This document shows positions 1 through 12,050 of a stretch of 64,000 bases of DNA, in pieces (the stretch's first letter is position 1; every line of letters begins with the position of its first letter). Below the pieces are notes generated by a model, which searched no databases, was not told the DNA's origin, and saw only the letters and a program-made list of their open reading frames with translations. This DNA is from Trachythela sp. YZ-2020. Taxonomy: Eukaryota > Cnidaria > Anthozoa > Malacalcyonacea > Clavulariidae. The DNA is taken from contig JADLSH010000279.1 of the NCBI GenBank assembly GCA_016169945.1, positions 2,108,001 to 2,172,000 on the forward strand. Reading direction: 5' to 3'. Position numbers and translations under genes: made by a program.

Positions 1-1
1 T

Positions 2-3000
2 GTAACTACTGAAAAATACAAGTCACAACAATCTTATCTTCGTGAACAACTGGTATGCCGACCATGGATGCTCGTTAAAGATCAAATGGTGAATCCAATA
101 CTTGTGGCAAAGAACTGGAACAAAGAAGATGGGTCGCCGTATTTGTTTTCGTTGCCTCTTGTGTACAATACGAAATTCAAAGGACTTATCCGTTGGTACG
201 GAGTAAAAGAGAACTTTTGCCTGAAAGATTTTATTGAAGCAATTCGTAAGCTTAGAGAAGACACTGGTCGAAAGAAACTGATAGTTAATCAAATCAGTAC
301 CCTTATTGTTCTTCTTGAAGAAGTATTTAGCTTAACCCACACAAAACCTCAAGATCCATTGCCTCTTCCAAGTGTAGACTGTCAGTTGAATGACGCAGGT
401 GAACTTGTAATTAACGATACCCCTTGGCTGGAGACGGACGGCTCAAATAAGCATGTACATGAGAAGGTCCCTGTAATGTTGGCCTACAAATGTGGTGCAA
501 AGCAGCTCAGAAACGCAGATTTAACTCGCTGCTCTGAACCTATCGGTAAACCGTTTGGACAGTATGAGAATCTAACTGATCGTTTGAAGAATATCCTGGC
601 GGCCTATCCTTCTGACGAGGGAATACTAAAGGAACTTCTTCAAAACGCAGATGATGCAAAAGCCAGCGAAATTCATTTCATATTTGATCCCCGAACACAC
701 GACAGCAAACACGTATTCTCTGGTAACTGGAAAGACATTCAAGGCCCTGCGATTTGTGTCTACAACGATAGACCATTCTCTAAAGAAGATATTGAAGGTA
801 TCCAAAAGCTTGGTATTGGAAGCAAAGTGGACGACCCTGCGAAAACTGGACAGTATGGTATTGGATTTAACGCAGTCTACCATCTTACTGATTGCCCATA
901 CTTCATTTCCAACGATGAAGTCATTTGTGTTTCTGATCCGCACACAGCGTATGTTCCTGGCGCAGACGAAAAGAATCCTGGACGGTTATTCAACCAACTT
1001 AACCAAAAGTTTCGAAGAAATTACCAGGATGTTCTATCTGGTTTTTTGGGTGACCTGTTTAATCTTAAAGGAGGCACAATGTTCCGTTTTCCACTTCGCT
1101 CTAATTCAACACTCCAGTCCAAGATTTCACCTATTCAGTGGAATGAAAGAAAAGTGAAAGCTCTGTTTGATTTATTCCGAACATCCGCGAAAGACATGTT
1201 GCTGTTTCTGAATAATGTTACGAAGATCTCTGTTTCCGAGATAAAAAATGGAGAACTTGAAACGTATTCTGTGAAGTGCGAAGTTTCTGATATTGATAAA
1301 CGAGCTGAATTCTTCGAAAAGATCAGAGCATGCAGTAAAGTTCCAACTCAACAAATCGAAAGGCAACAGATCCATTACGTTATAAAGATATCGGATACGA
1401 ATAATGTAAAGAAGGATTGGTTGGTCACACAGACCTTGGGGAGTGTTAATGGAGAAAGTGACACGCAAGTTCCAAATGGTACCAGTAGGGGATTGTTACC
1501 ACGCGCTGGAATTGCCTTCCACTTACCCTCAACTGAACCTCCATTCCGACATTCCATATTTTGCGTTCTTCCACTTCCAGTTTCTACGAGATTTCCCGCT
1601 CATATCAATGGCCACTTCGCATTGGACTCAGCACGCCGTGATGTATGGCATGATCCTAAAAGTTCGGACGAACGAGCTATTTGGAATGACTTCATGAAAC
1701 GCCAAGTAATAGCTCCAGCCTATGCGAGTGCAATCTATCACGCCAGAAAGCACATTCTTGGATATCAAGCTGAATCTGACACTTCAGGCAAGTTTTCTTC
1801 CAAGAAGGAAACTGAGGATGGTCTCAGATGGTATCATAAGTTGTTCCCTTCTATTACAGATCTTGATACAAAATGGAAGCCTGTTGGAGAAGCGCTTTAT
1901 AGGAATTTCCTGCCGACGCTTCCTGTTTTACCTGTTGCCATGTCAGTTCCGGAAAGCAAGAAGTCTTTGACAGGAAGATTCCTCTCACTCTTCTCTACAA
2001 GAACAGAGGCTGATCTGACTCCTGTTAATGTCACATGGTTTAAAGTCAGCGATGCCTACTTTTGTACTTCTGGAATCTCGTGGTCACTCGAGAAGACGCT
2101 ACTGGACATAGGATTCCTCCTTCTTTCACACACTCCGAAGGAAATTCACGAGAGTTTCAAAGCAGTCGAATATTGTCAAGATGTGAGTCCAGAACAAGTG
2201 CGGGTATTCCTCTGCAACCACAGGGAAATTAAAGATCATTTACCCAAGGAAGTCAACCACACTGTTCTTCACGTTGCAAACAATGTTTATGAACTCACTA
2301 ACTATTGCGTGAAAGCTGATGACTTTCTGGAAAATCTCGAGGGAGTTCCTTTGCTTCTCACACAAGATGGCATACTTCGTTCCTTCTGTCGCGATGCCAT
2401 AGTTTTCTGCAGTAGGTTTAGTCAGCTTTTGCCCTCCAGACCCGACCTGTTCCTGCACCGTTTGCTTCGAAGTATTTATGGAAGCGACATCAAGAAGTGT
2501 TCTAACGTTATGCGAGAATTTCGTCTATCAGATCTTGCCAAATTTCAAGCCATTCTTTTTCCATCATCATGGATTAAGTCGGTTTCCCACCAACCGTGGA
2601 ATCCAAACGAGCAAGGCAACTCATTTCCATCGAAAGAATGGCTTATATTGCTCTGGCAGTTCATTGATGCTAACTCTAGTAACAGAAAAATTGAAAGCAA
2701 AACGAGTATTATTCTCAAGGATATCGTGAGTTGGCATATAATCCCGACCACACATAACTGTCTCGTTCCAGTTTCCATGGGCAAAACAGTTCTCAATGTC
2801 AGCACATATCTCAACAGCGATTCACCTCAAGACAAAAACAGACGAGGGCTGTTGGTGAAACTTGGCTGCCCGCAGTTAAACCATACCATTTTGATATCTT
2901 CATTTTCGAGTTTCTCAAGTTCTGGTGGAGCTACCGCAGTGCGCAAGCACTACCTTGCAAAGGTCCAGTCAACGGAGGACGTCCTGGGACTGTTGCACCA

Positions 3001-5474
3001 GACTTTGAACGGCGACACGAAGGGAAAAGGTACACTTCAGAATCGCGAAATTGAACGACTCTTGGCGTTTCTACAAAGTGACCTGTCCAATCTGTCACGC
3101 TCTCTTCTACGAAATCTTCCATTTTACCAAACCATCGGTAGCACTTACACACGGCTTTCTAGTGGCAATACAGTGTATGAGGTGCCAGCTGGTGTCCCTG
3201 GGCATGGCCTTCAAGTCCTTTCCACAGTAACTAACAGTATTTTCTTACGCCAGGTTCCTAAGCTCGCAGAGCTTTACCAATACATTGGAATCAAACCTGC
3301 TTCCTCTGTGGAGTTCTACACACACATAGTTCTAAAGTACTTCAATCATTTAACACCTGAAGGAAGAGTAAATCATTTAAAGTTTGTGAGAGACTACCTT
3401 TTGCATGACCATTGTAAAGGTTATGAAGCTCTACTGTCTGTTATGAAGCAGTTGTCCTTTATTCCCGATCATTCCGGCATACTCCGTCCAGCAGAAGAGT
3501 TCTATGACCCAGCTAATAAAGTATTTAGGAAATTTGTACCACAGGAGAAATTTCCTCCAAAACCGTTTGATTCCATGGAGTGGAAAGAATTTCTAAGGAA
3601 AGTTGGTCTCCAGTGCGCCGTCACCCAAGATCATTTCTTGCAGTATGCCAAACGACTGGAGGAAGAAGCTCGAAATCGTCTAAATCCAAGTTCAGATGAT
3701 GCGAAAGAAATCTTGCAAAAGTCAAGTATTCTGGTTTCGCATTTATTTGAAAACCAAAGTTTGCACACAGCGTCATTTCTTTCCCAAATTTCAAAAATAA
3801 ATTTTGTTCGTGCAGCGAAGGTTATGAAATTGTATCTTGACATCCATCCTTCGCATACACAATCAATTCTCACGTGTTTTAGTGGCTCCGTGATTGAAAA
3901 GCATACAGCCCTTACATGGTCAAGTGTGTCTTTAATAGCAAGCTCAGCAGTTCCGCACCACCATAGAGGTAATTGGGACAAAATGCTCGGAATACATACC
4001 AATCCTCCACACGAACTTGTCATCTCCCATGTCAAGAACATTTCTGCTCGTTTTCCTGCGACGAATAAGAAGGAAGTTCCCTCGACATTGCAAGTAATTC
4101 TTTCTGAGGTAATGACAACGATATACAGCTATTTTAGTGAATCTTGCCATTTAAAGTCTGGTCCACCGAATGCAAATTGTTCACCTAAATGTCAAACGAC
4201 AAGGAATTCCCTCCACAATGTTCCCGTGGTATTGGTCGATCGCCATACGCTTGTACGCGGTAGCCAGCTTGCGTTCAATCGAGTATGGGAAAGCATAAAG
4301 CCATATATGTTTAATATTCCCCGTCATCTTCAACATTTCGAGCACTTCCTAAAATGTCTTGGAGCTCAGGAACGTCCAACACCACTTCAATATTCATCAG
4401 TACTAGAAGCAATCAAGAGAAGTTGTGAAGACAACCAAATGCATCCTGGAGAGATTCCCGCAGCAATCAGCGTGACAAAATGTTTGTTCATACGTTTAAA
4501 CAAAGATGAGAAACGCCTTCAAAGTTCCGCCCCGAGTGTAGAACAGTCCCTGACAAATGTTCGTATTCTTTATCTCCCAACCGAAGATAATTATCTGAAG
4601 CCATCATGCGAAGTTTTTGTCAATGATACTATGGAGAAGAAAGAGCGATTGAAAGATTATTGGAAGGAGTTGCTCATTGATTTAACCATGAAGGATCAAG
4701 AACCTCCTGCGAAACTGGTCGAACTGCTGCCGAGTCCTTTGAAAGTTAAAAAGTTAAGTTCTAAACTAAATGAAGAGTTGAGCCCAAGTTGCATCGACAA
4801 GATTTGTATTCTTGATCTAGATCCAACCGAGCAGTCTTGTGACTTCATCAAACCATACCGCGACATAATTTGTTCTCCGCAGTTTAGCGAGGCGTTAATA
4901 CGGTTGTACAAGTTCCAAGAAGAAAAAGTCAAGATCGAAGAACAGGTGAAAAACGATCTAAGAAGTCTTGAAAACGGAGTCAAAATTTCATGCATGCAGA
5001 CTATTGAAGTACGATATGTCACGAAGGCAACTATGGAACCAGTTCCAGGCAGTGAATTAGAAGTTTCTACTTTCTGTCAAAGAAGTTCTGATGGCTTTTG
5101 TATCCTAATTAAACACGGGAAGGAGGGGAATCCTGGTGTATTACATGAGAGGTTAAGTTCATTTATTTCGATGATCACTGGGCAACATATAGGCAAAGAA
5201 AATTGGCGTTATCTGATGATGATCCTTGGTGCTAAAGACCCAAGCGAAATATCGAAGACGTTGGATGATGCTCGGATACCACGAAGTATCAGCAGCAGTT
5301 CCAGAGAACCAAATCCGGGAGATCAAATCCCAGAACATTTCCTCTTTCTTTTGAAAAACGATATGAATTACCATCTTCGAGTAGGTGAACTGGTTGGATA
5401 TGAAGTAAGGGAAGAGGATGAAGAAAATGAAGCAGTATATGTGTACGCAAAGATCATTGAACAAACAAGCCAAG
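2..5474 (+). CDS. SACS: Sacsin-like paralog A, large exon (5' end outside window)
   Basis: The reading frame is open from base 2, so the ATG at 68 is internal and the gene starts left of the window. Sacsin is a giant co-chaperone built from SIRPT repeats, each starting with an HSP90/GHKL-type ATPase fold. This exon matches the third SIRPT region of paralog B (26.9-32.4 kb) almost codon for codon. Visible motifs are KPFGQYENLTDRLKNILAAY (about 550-605), ILKELLQNADDAKAS (about 620-667, the ATP-site N box) and GQYGIGFNAVYHLTD (about 850-893, the Gly-rich box). The exon ends with EPNPGDQIPEH...LVGYEVREED...KIIEQTSQ just before a GTATGT donor at 5475, leaving phase 1 that fits the next exon. If the intron were retained, translation would stop two codons later. 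Whether this paralog has the first two SIRPT regions cannot be seen. Identity of the family is secure; function is by homology. Confidence 0.93.
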
Positions 5475-5839
5475 GTATGTGATAGTCAACTTATTTTGCT
5501 GAATAATACCAGTTCAATAACTTCGTTCCTTGCACCTTGCACCTTGCACCATACCATAATTTCATAACACTGCAGTGTTAAAAAAGTTGTAACATTTTGG
5601 CCTGTAAAACGTCTTCATTAAATCGTGGTATTTAAAGACTTTCACAAAGTAAATTGTTTTGAACCGGCTTTTATTTGATGAAAAAATCAGAGGTCGACTT
5701 GTGGCAAGTCTAGGTGTTTCAATGCTCGCCAAATCAATGCTCGCCTTTTCAAATAATATTCGGACTTTGAAATTCCAGTACATAACAATAATTTATGAAC
5801 TTCTATTTTTATCAACGGATATCAATTCATAATTTTTAG

Positions 5840-6861
5840 GCGATGGCACATTTGCATTCAATAGCAGATACAAGATTGATATTGGTGAAGACGGGCCAAT
5901 TGAAGTTAACAAATTGAAGCTTTACAAGTTTGATCGTGAAGGAGGAACCGTAGGAGAGGCTACCAGTTCGAGACATGAGGGCATGGCTTTGGTACCTTAT
6001 TTAGGTCCTGGTACGGAAACTGGCAATTCTAGCCAGGATGCTACGCCTCGTGAGCCAGCAACGCTTGAAGAAGCCAAACAAGAGGTTGCTGAATCGCTGA
6101 AAGAGATTTGGAAACTTCCAGAATCGGAAAGATCAAGTGCTATCAAACGCTTGATCCGACGATGGCATCCCGACAAAAATCAGCATCGCGAGTCCTTCGC
6201 TAACGAAGTAACGAAGTTCTTACTCAACGAGGTGGATCGTTTGAAAAAGGGTGGAGTACCTGGCTACCATCCTGAGACTGACAACTCAAATCAATCTTCA
6301 AGAGAACCATCAAGGTCTCATGGTCCCTGGGCTGGTCCTGACTTCTGGGATTTTTTCACCAGATACCAGGGACGATCAAGACAACAACGACAACGTCATC
6401 GTGCGTGGCGAAACCACCGAGACGCGGATAACGAGGATGAGCCAGCCAATAGGGACGAAGCTAAAAGATGGATGAGACAAGCTCAGAAAGATTTTGATGC
6501 AGCTGGCTGCCTATTCCGAAGCGGGTTTTATTCCTTTACTTGTTTCCATTGCCAACAAGGCGTTGAAAAAGCTCTGAAAGCTCTCATGTTTGCCAAAGGT
6601 CGTCTTAAAAGGAGCGACCTAGAAGAGCACGACGTGCTCACATTAGCATATCGAGCGTCAGGAATAGATGCGCGTCTTCGCGCCATTCCGACGATGGTTG
6701 CGCGTATACAGGGATATTACATCAAGACCCGTTATCCTCAATATCAAAGAGGTTTCCCCCAAGATTCCATTCCAGCCGACGTGTTTACTGAGGGAGATGC
6801 TGATGATGCGATTTCAAAGGCCACAGAAATTTTGTTGCTTATCCGACAAGTTCTGAATTAG
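5840..6861 (+). CDS. SACS: Sacsin-like paralog A, terminal exon with J domain and HEPN domain
   Basis: The exon follows a T-rich acceptor (aatttttag) and completes the Gly codon left by the 5474 donor, giving ...TSQ-GDGTFAFNSRYKIDIG. A J domain follows with an intact HPD tripeptide in IRRWHPDKNQHRE (about 6155-6195), so it should be able to stimulate Hsp70. After a Q/R-rich linker comes a HEPN domain: RDEAKRWMRQAQKDFDAAG, then FYSFTCFHCQQGVEKALKAL, then YYIKTRYPQYQRG. This matches the C-terminus of vertebrate sacsin, where HEPN dimerises and binds nucleotides. The stop is the TAG at 6859-6861. An AATAAA at about 7737, also present at the same place after paralog B, is a candidate poly(A) signal. 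A shorter start at 5914 is only an internal Met. Confidence 0.93.
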
Positions 6862-8279
6862 GAACTTAGTGTTTGTGTTCAAACTTTGTCAAACGTTCTT
6901 ATTATCAAACTAAGTTGATTATAGTTTATTTAATGGGAAATATTGTATCGGGGTGAAAGCGGAATAATTGTGAACGGAAATTTTACATTTTGCAGTACCC
7001 AATTATGGGGTTATTACATGGACAGTTTTTAGCCCAATACATCAGTAACCGAGGTGGAATTTCAGCCCGGTTTAACGATGAAATCCTATTAAAATACAGC
7101 GTGCTATTATGACAGAACTTTCAGCTCGGGTTGAAAACGAGCAACAATCGGTTTAAGTGGCTTTATATTTGTTTTTCCATCTCTATATTTAACCACAGTT
7201 AAGCAAGGATATTTTAGACTTAAACTACTATTTAACTACAAAAGGGTAGCTGAAAAGTAGTTGAAAGTTTGGTATACAACTGACCCCAGTGTTGTTCAAA
7301 TTATCATTGCAATTTGGCTATGATTTTAACCCCCTAGTTTTAAACTGGCCCGGACTGAAATATTAAACTCAGCCCGGGCTGAATTACAAACCGTTGCCAA
7401 GCCGGGCTAACTAAAACTTCCCATGTATTCAGCAGTAATGTATGTCACACGACACAGCTTAATATTCATTATTCAATATTCGCCTTTAATTTCAACCCCG
7501 AGTTTAATTGTTGGGTATAACTTTTAAAGCCCTGAATAATTTTAGTATTTTATATTATAGACATTATTCGTGAGTCAGTTTTAGCTAGATCGAGTGGGCA
7601 CTAATTTAGCCTGATCGAGTACTTACATAGATCATAATAGATGCTGACTGATTTTGGCACTGACTCGACTGGGCATATCAATAGACAGCAATAATTTGCC
7701 AATCGTTTTGAAACTTTTGTAGCGTTACATATTCTAAATAAAGTATTTTTGTACAAATATATGGCCTAGCATTCTGAGTAAAGAAGAGTCTATGTATTAG
7801 CAAAGTTAGGCAGTTGGCGATAAAACGCGAGCGAGAGTTGCAACTCTCGTTGACTCTAATCAACTCATTCCCGTTCTTGTACTGGGGCTGGTGGAGATTG
7901 TTTGTAAGTCTTAACTAAGTCCAAGACGAGAAAAAGAAGAGAAACAATCACTTGGAACCAGCTGGGTAAGTATTTGGAAAAAAACAATTTTAATACTTGC
8001 CATGGCCCATAAGATACCTGTAAAAACAACGAGATCTCTTGTTAACTGCTTTAGTGTGTTAGGAATTTGAATTTCAAATTAGAATCTCACCACGTGTTGA
8101 AAACAATCGCTGCATATGATTAAAACTGCACAAGAATTTGACAACCAGAAAACGGGTCAAAACTTAAAAAGCACAAAGATACTGTATGCGACCCATAATA
8201 TTATCACCATAAAAGATTTAGATGTTTTAAGCCCTTAAAATTTGAAGCCAAAAGCCTCAGTGGAAATTTAAACGCAGTA
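6862..8279. other. Spacer between sacsin A and the P4HTM fragment
   Basis: I see no gene here. It holds a foldback repeat (7014-7428), a candidate poly(A) signal near 7737, and sequence that matches the region downstream of sacsin B. The match runs to about 7808 and then resumes with sequence found at 40.47 kb. That makes this spot the point where the second copy carries an extra 5.5 kb. Confidence 0.6.
7014..7428. repeat. Foldback MITE downstream of sacsin A
   Basis: The ends are inverted copies of each other: ACATGGACAGTTTTTAGCCC on the left, and on the right the complement of TACATGGGAAGTTTTAGTTA. Motifs such as TTCAGCCCGG recur inside in both orientations. No coding capacity is visible. 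The homologous element sits at 34051-34500 after sacsin B, so the insertion predates the duplication. Confidence 0.6.
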
Positions 8280-9270
8280 ATGTTGGCTACGTCTATTTTG
8301 TTATGCGTGATACTGCTAGATAAACTGCCGACTGCGCTAGGTTCGCATTACGGCGATGGTCCGTGTTTTTACGAACAAAGAAACGACGGTAAACTGCTCA
8401 AAATCGAAGGTGTAAAGGTAAGTGGAAAATCGAAAGGGCTAATCTGTGTATATAGATGTCTTCCATTACGTTTTGGGCAGCTTTTTATAGAAGAGTTAAA
8501 ATGGGCCGGGTGTTTTTGGCGCAGTTGTAAATGCATGTTCCCTAATAAAACTTCGCCTTTGACTTATAGTCGCATGTAAAAAGAATACTTCCAAGCAGTT
8601 TGACTCTATCAAGCACCGCGGATTTTATTGACGCACTCCTGCTTTTTGGAAAAAAGCACTGCTTATCTTAAAACTACAGACTGGCAATAAGAGCTATCTC
8701 TAACAAGAGAACAGTTGCCTTGATCTAGTTTAATTTAGTTTAGTTTGGTAAATATTTGAAAAATTTGTAAATACTTTCATTATATTCGAGCCAGAGCCGA
8801 TCATAATGTCTATTGATTTTTTATTGACAGAGAATTTTGGGGTCAGGTGGTCGTTTAGCAATACTTATGTACTTTATAGGAAGGAACCTAGACAGTTCGC
8901 CCCAGAAAAATTTTGAAATCCAGGGTCTCAGGATTGTCAAATTCCTGCATTCTGTTGCAAAACTATTTGACAGTTTTATCTATGCATATTTCACGCTATT
9001 TCTATTTGGGACTCCCTTTAGCTGGGGGCACGGAGGAAATTGCATGCCCCTCCCCCTTGATGGACGGATCGAAGTTTAGAACTAATAAGCGATTATAGGT
9101 TAGAATGAGTTAATCCTGCACTGCTTGTGCGTTTTTTTACTATTAAACTTTGGAAAATAGAATTATTTTTATTTCGCTGTTATAGGTTGGTTATCACAGG
9201 GAACTTCATCTTGATGGCGATGACAAAATATACCATGTTACAACGATCGCGATGAAACCGACCATCTTCG
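8280..9270 (+). pseudogene. P4HTM: P4HTM-like gene fragment: exons 1 and 2 only
   Basis: Exon 1 (8280-8417) encodes a signal-peptide-like start, MLATSILLCVILLDKLP, then SHYGDGPCFYEQRNDGKLL and IEGVK, ending at a GTAAGT donor. Exon 2 (9186-9270) encodes VGYHRELHLDGDDKIYHVTT and ends at TTCG/GTAAAT. Both match exons 1 and 2 of the complete P4HTM-like gene at 40891-41863 in length, phase and sequence (138 and 85 bases). Homology to that locus stops at about 9424 and no exon 3 follows. The EF hand and the catalytic double-stranded beta-helix are missing, so this copy cannot make the enzyme. It is a partial duplicate left by the segmental duplication. Both exon frames are still open, so the truncation looks fairly recent. 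Confidence 0.85.
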
Positions 9271-9522
9271 GTAAATGACATGTGTCGAACACGTGACTGT
9301 AGTATTATTAGCTGAATGAATATTACTAGAAGACGCATTTCCGTCTAAGACTGGAAACTCGTCTAATTAGTAACGGATTTCCGTCTGATATGAATATGAA
9401 ACGAAAACATTCAGACGAATAAACTTGAAATTACTGAAAAATCCAAAACCCTCAATCCCAGTTTCGCGAATATTTTTCGCGGTAGAAAGAAATATATATT
9501 ACCAAATATTCATGTTAGATTT

Positions 9523-9661
9523 TGGCAAGATCTTGGCAAGCATTTCAGAAAATCTTGCCAAGATTCTAGCTTGCATGACAAGATCCAATCATCTTGGCAA
9601 GATCTTGTTAATACCTTGCCAAGATCTTGCCAAGATCTTGCCAAGATCTTGCCAAGATCTG
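9523..9661. repeat. Tandem repeat of CTTGCCAAGAT
   Basis: An 11-base unit (CTTGCCAAGAT) is tiled about four times at 9614-9659. Scattered and inverted copies (CTTGGCAAGAT) lie from 9523. The unit is partly palindromic. It lies just past the end of the segmental duplication (about 9424). Confidence 0.75.
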
Positions 9662-9796
9662 TGTCTTGGTGTACCCCAGACCATCGCAGCTGTGTGGCAT
9701 AGCCTAGCTCTATTTGAAGATAGCTACCTCCGCAAATATAAAATCTACAGGCATTCTAACATTCCTTACAATAATCCATTGTGCATCATTTTGCAG

Positions 9797-10566
9797 ACAA
9801 ATGTAATTGAGAAACACCTCGAGGAATGCCTAAAACAAAGAATGCCAGATTTCTCAATGGAAGAATTCATGACATCATTACAGTAAGTTTTTGTCTAAAT
9901 TTTGGGAATCTTGCTTGAAAGAATGAAATGTTGAAGAGTTTTGTATAAAGTATATAGTTTTTGTTTGAAATTTCCATCTATAAAAAAGTCCTTCAACTGT
10001 TTTATTGAGCTAGATTCCCAAAATTACGAACATTTACCCTTATGCTATACACTGGCATTACTACTGTATTATATAGACATGAACTTGTGTTGAACTTGTG
10101 AGGAGACATATTCGACATGTTGCTTAGTTTCTCAGATTTCTCAACGTTCAAACAAATGTTCCTCGATTACAAAGCTGTAAGTTTTTCAAGAACTTATTTT
10201 TATATCATTTTTAGATGGCTTGCCACTTTCAAAAATCTGCACCCCCTCTGTCAGATGAGCCTGGATCCACCCCTGATCCTGATAATCGCACTTGCAGCAT
10301 ATTTTGCCCATCCTGTTCCCGGCATGCACGCTTTGCTGACTTCTTAGTCTGTATTTTGAGACTACGGGACCCTCTAAGTTTTCAAACTATAATTATTGTA
10401 TTATATACTATTTCCTTAGGACAAAGAAGGCAGGAATATAGATTTAGGTGGTTTAATTATCACCCCATTGTCAAATGAACGTCTTGATGGTACAGAAGAA
10501 ATTATGATTGATTCAGAATTGTCACCAGACAGACAGACTACTTCTAGTACTTTATTAAGCAGTTAG
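9797..10566 (+). pseudogene. ARL2BP: ARL2BP-like gene, 3' exons with in-frame stop
   Basis: Three exons with fitting phases match the C-terminal half of ARL2BP (BART), the ARL2/ARL3 effector of mitochondria and cilia. Exon a (9797-9882) gives VIEKHLEECLKQRMPDFSM and EEFMTSL, and ends CA/GTAAGT. Exon b (10077-10176) gives GDIFDMLLSFSDFSTFKQMF, then LDYKA. Exon c (10420-10566) gives DKEGRNIDLGGLIITPLSN and ends at TAG. Family matches are the EEQLLQRIPEFNM, GDIFDMLLTFTDF and DYRAEKEGRGLDL stretches. Exon b, entered in the required phase, reads H-E-L-V-L-N-L-stop (TGA 10099-10101) just before GDIFDM, next to a small direct repeat (GAACTTGTG twice). No N-terminal exons are recognised upstream. It is most likely a broken fragment, though an assembly error in exon b cannot be excluded. 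Confidence 0.75.
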
Positions 10567-10690
10567 AAACTAAATATATATAAACTGAAACTAAATATAT
10601 ATAAACTGTACATAATATATATTGAAAAACCTACCAAACAATTCTCAAAAAGTATAAAACAAAACTCAAGCTCAGAAAGTGCATGCAAAA

Positions 10691-11037
10691 ACTTAAAGTC
10701 CTACTAACCTCCGAAATTATTTTTGTATGGGTGTAATATTTGTATCATTCTGAGAAGAAATGTAATATATCTTTATAGTAAAAATCCTCATCTTGATCAA
10801 CTTTTTTATTGTCAAAGTTACCGGATATGATGTCATTAGGTGCATTGTAAATTATTTTTTATGCGAAAATTCACCTAATGACATCATATTCGCAAACTTT
10901 GACAATGAAAAAGTTGATGAAGATGAGGACTTTTACTATAAAGATATATTACATTTCTTCTCAGAATGATACAAATATTACACATATACAAAAATAATGT
11001 TGGGGGTTAGTGCCAGTGGCACTTTAAATCTAAGGAT
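10691..11037. repeat. Long foldback MITE
   Basis: Two arms of about 140 bases are near-perfect reverse complements. The left arm runs from TTTTTGTATGGGTGTAATAT through CATTCTGAGAAGAAATG to ATGATGTCATTAGGTG. The right arm runs from CACCTAATGACATCAT back to ATATTACACATATACAAAAA. The outer ends share TTAAAGT inverted. It has no coding capacity and would form a strong hairpin. Confidence 0.8.
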
Positions 11038-11204
11038 TAGGTCGGTTTCCTGCAGCAGATGATGGTTATCAGAGTGAGAAAATATAAATGCAAATTATTT
11101 TCATTAAGACGTGTATTCGGTGGCAAAAGATGTAGATAAATTGTCGTGACCACCTTCTGCTATCCCGTAGCGCTTACTGAAACCCGCCTATTACACACGT
11201 TAAG

Positions 11205-11445
11205 TAGCAGACTTGTACCAATGCTGTTGCAACAACTTGTTATCAAGATGTGTTCGCACTTCTTGTTCCCAGCTTGTTGACAACTAGCTATACGAGGTTG
11301 TTGACTCAACAGACAGACTTGTTACAAGTTGTTCCAACAAATTGTTATCGTCCTGCAATTTAACAACCTGTTGACAAGTTAGTGGGAGTGACAACCTTGT
11401 ACAGTTGTAGCAACTTGTTGACAAGTTTGCTACAATTTTTTTGAG
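11205..11445. repeat. Cluster of CAACTTGTTGACAAG-type palindromic repeats
   Basis: Variants of ACAACTTGTTGACAAGTT occur many times in both orientations within about 240 bases. This could be the core of a decayed foldback element or a locally amplified palindrome. No gene is visible. Confidence 0.55.
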
Positions 11446-12050
11446 AACACATACTGTTGACAAGGTGTGAGATTTTTGCGTGTGTACTTTTTAATAAAAT
11501 AGTGTTACACTTACAGTATAAACCTGTCTCAAAGTCGAAGCTTTTGTTCAAAGACTAAAAGCACAACTTTTATAGTTTTTACTCTGAAGAATTACTCGAT
11601 AACGTTTGCTTATGTGACATGATATCACTTTGATTAAAAACGTTTTCATCATTATTTGTTTTATACTTTTTATGCAGTATTGAACACAAACAGATTTCAT
11701 TCATAAGAACTGTAAATATGAATATTGTAGTAATGTTGAGTAATATATTTTATGCAGTTAACTTATGTATATGACTAGTTGCTGTGATTTATCGTTGTAC
11801 AAAATTCAATCACATTCTAAACATGTACATTTACTGTTCCATTTTGTTGTGGCGTTTACCGTCTATGATACTGCTAAGGTACCCGCTCGAATTGAAAGAT
11901 AATTCAAAATGTAATAAACTTTGAAGCTCAAACCGCAGATTTTAGTACCTCTCTTATTGTTGGAAACTTGGAATGCGTCCATCGAAGTAGACATCTGTTC
12001 ATACGAAAGGTATCACGGATGCGCAGAAGCTCTGTTGTTTTTGCAGGCAG

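Noticed and set aside
651..1157. 168-codon plus-strand frame inside sacsin A (and its twin at 27555-28061), and the opposing 105-codon frames
   Set aside because: They overlap the conserved sacsin frame and repeat between the paralogs only because the DNA does. No family match in these frames.
3631..4150. Minus-strand frames of 136 and 68 codons in sacsin A
   Set aside because: Shadow frames. The plus strand is a conserved coding exon and the twin region in paralog B breaks them.
5475..5839. Retained-intron end of sacsin A at 5482 as the true stop
   Set aside because: The GTATGT donor, the TTTTTAG acceptor and the perfect phase join to the J/HEPN exon, repeated in paralog B and in the BTB chimera, make splicing the normal state.
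8837..9098. Frames of 61-80 codons in the first P4HTM intron (and twin at 41493)
   Set aside because: They lie within intron 1 in both copies, differ by frameshifts between copies, and match no family.
9523..9661. Possible CRISPR-like array
   Set aside because: The repeats are directly tiled 11-base units without spacers, and the setting is eukaryotic. It is a minisatellite.
9425..9796. Coding continuation of ARL2BP upstream of 9797 (frame with LALFEDSYLRKYKIY)
   Set aside because: There is only a faint likeness to the FED region of ARL2BP, and the frame runs through a tandem repeat and across the acceptor. Not enough to call an exon.
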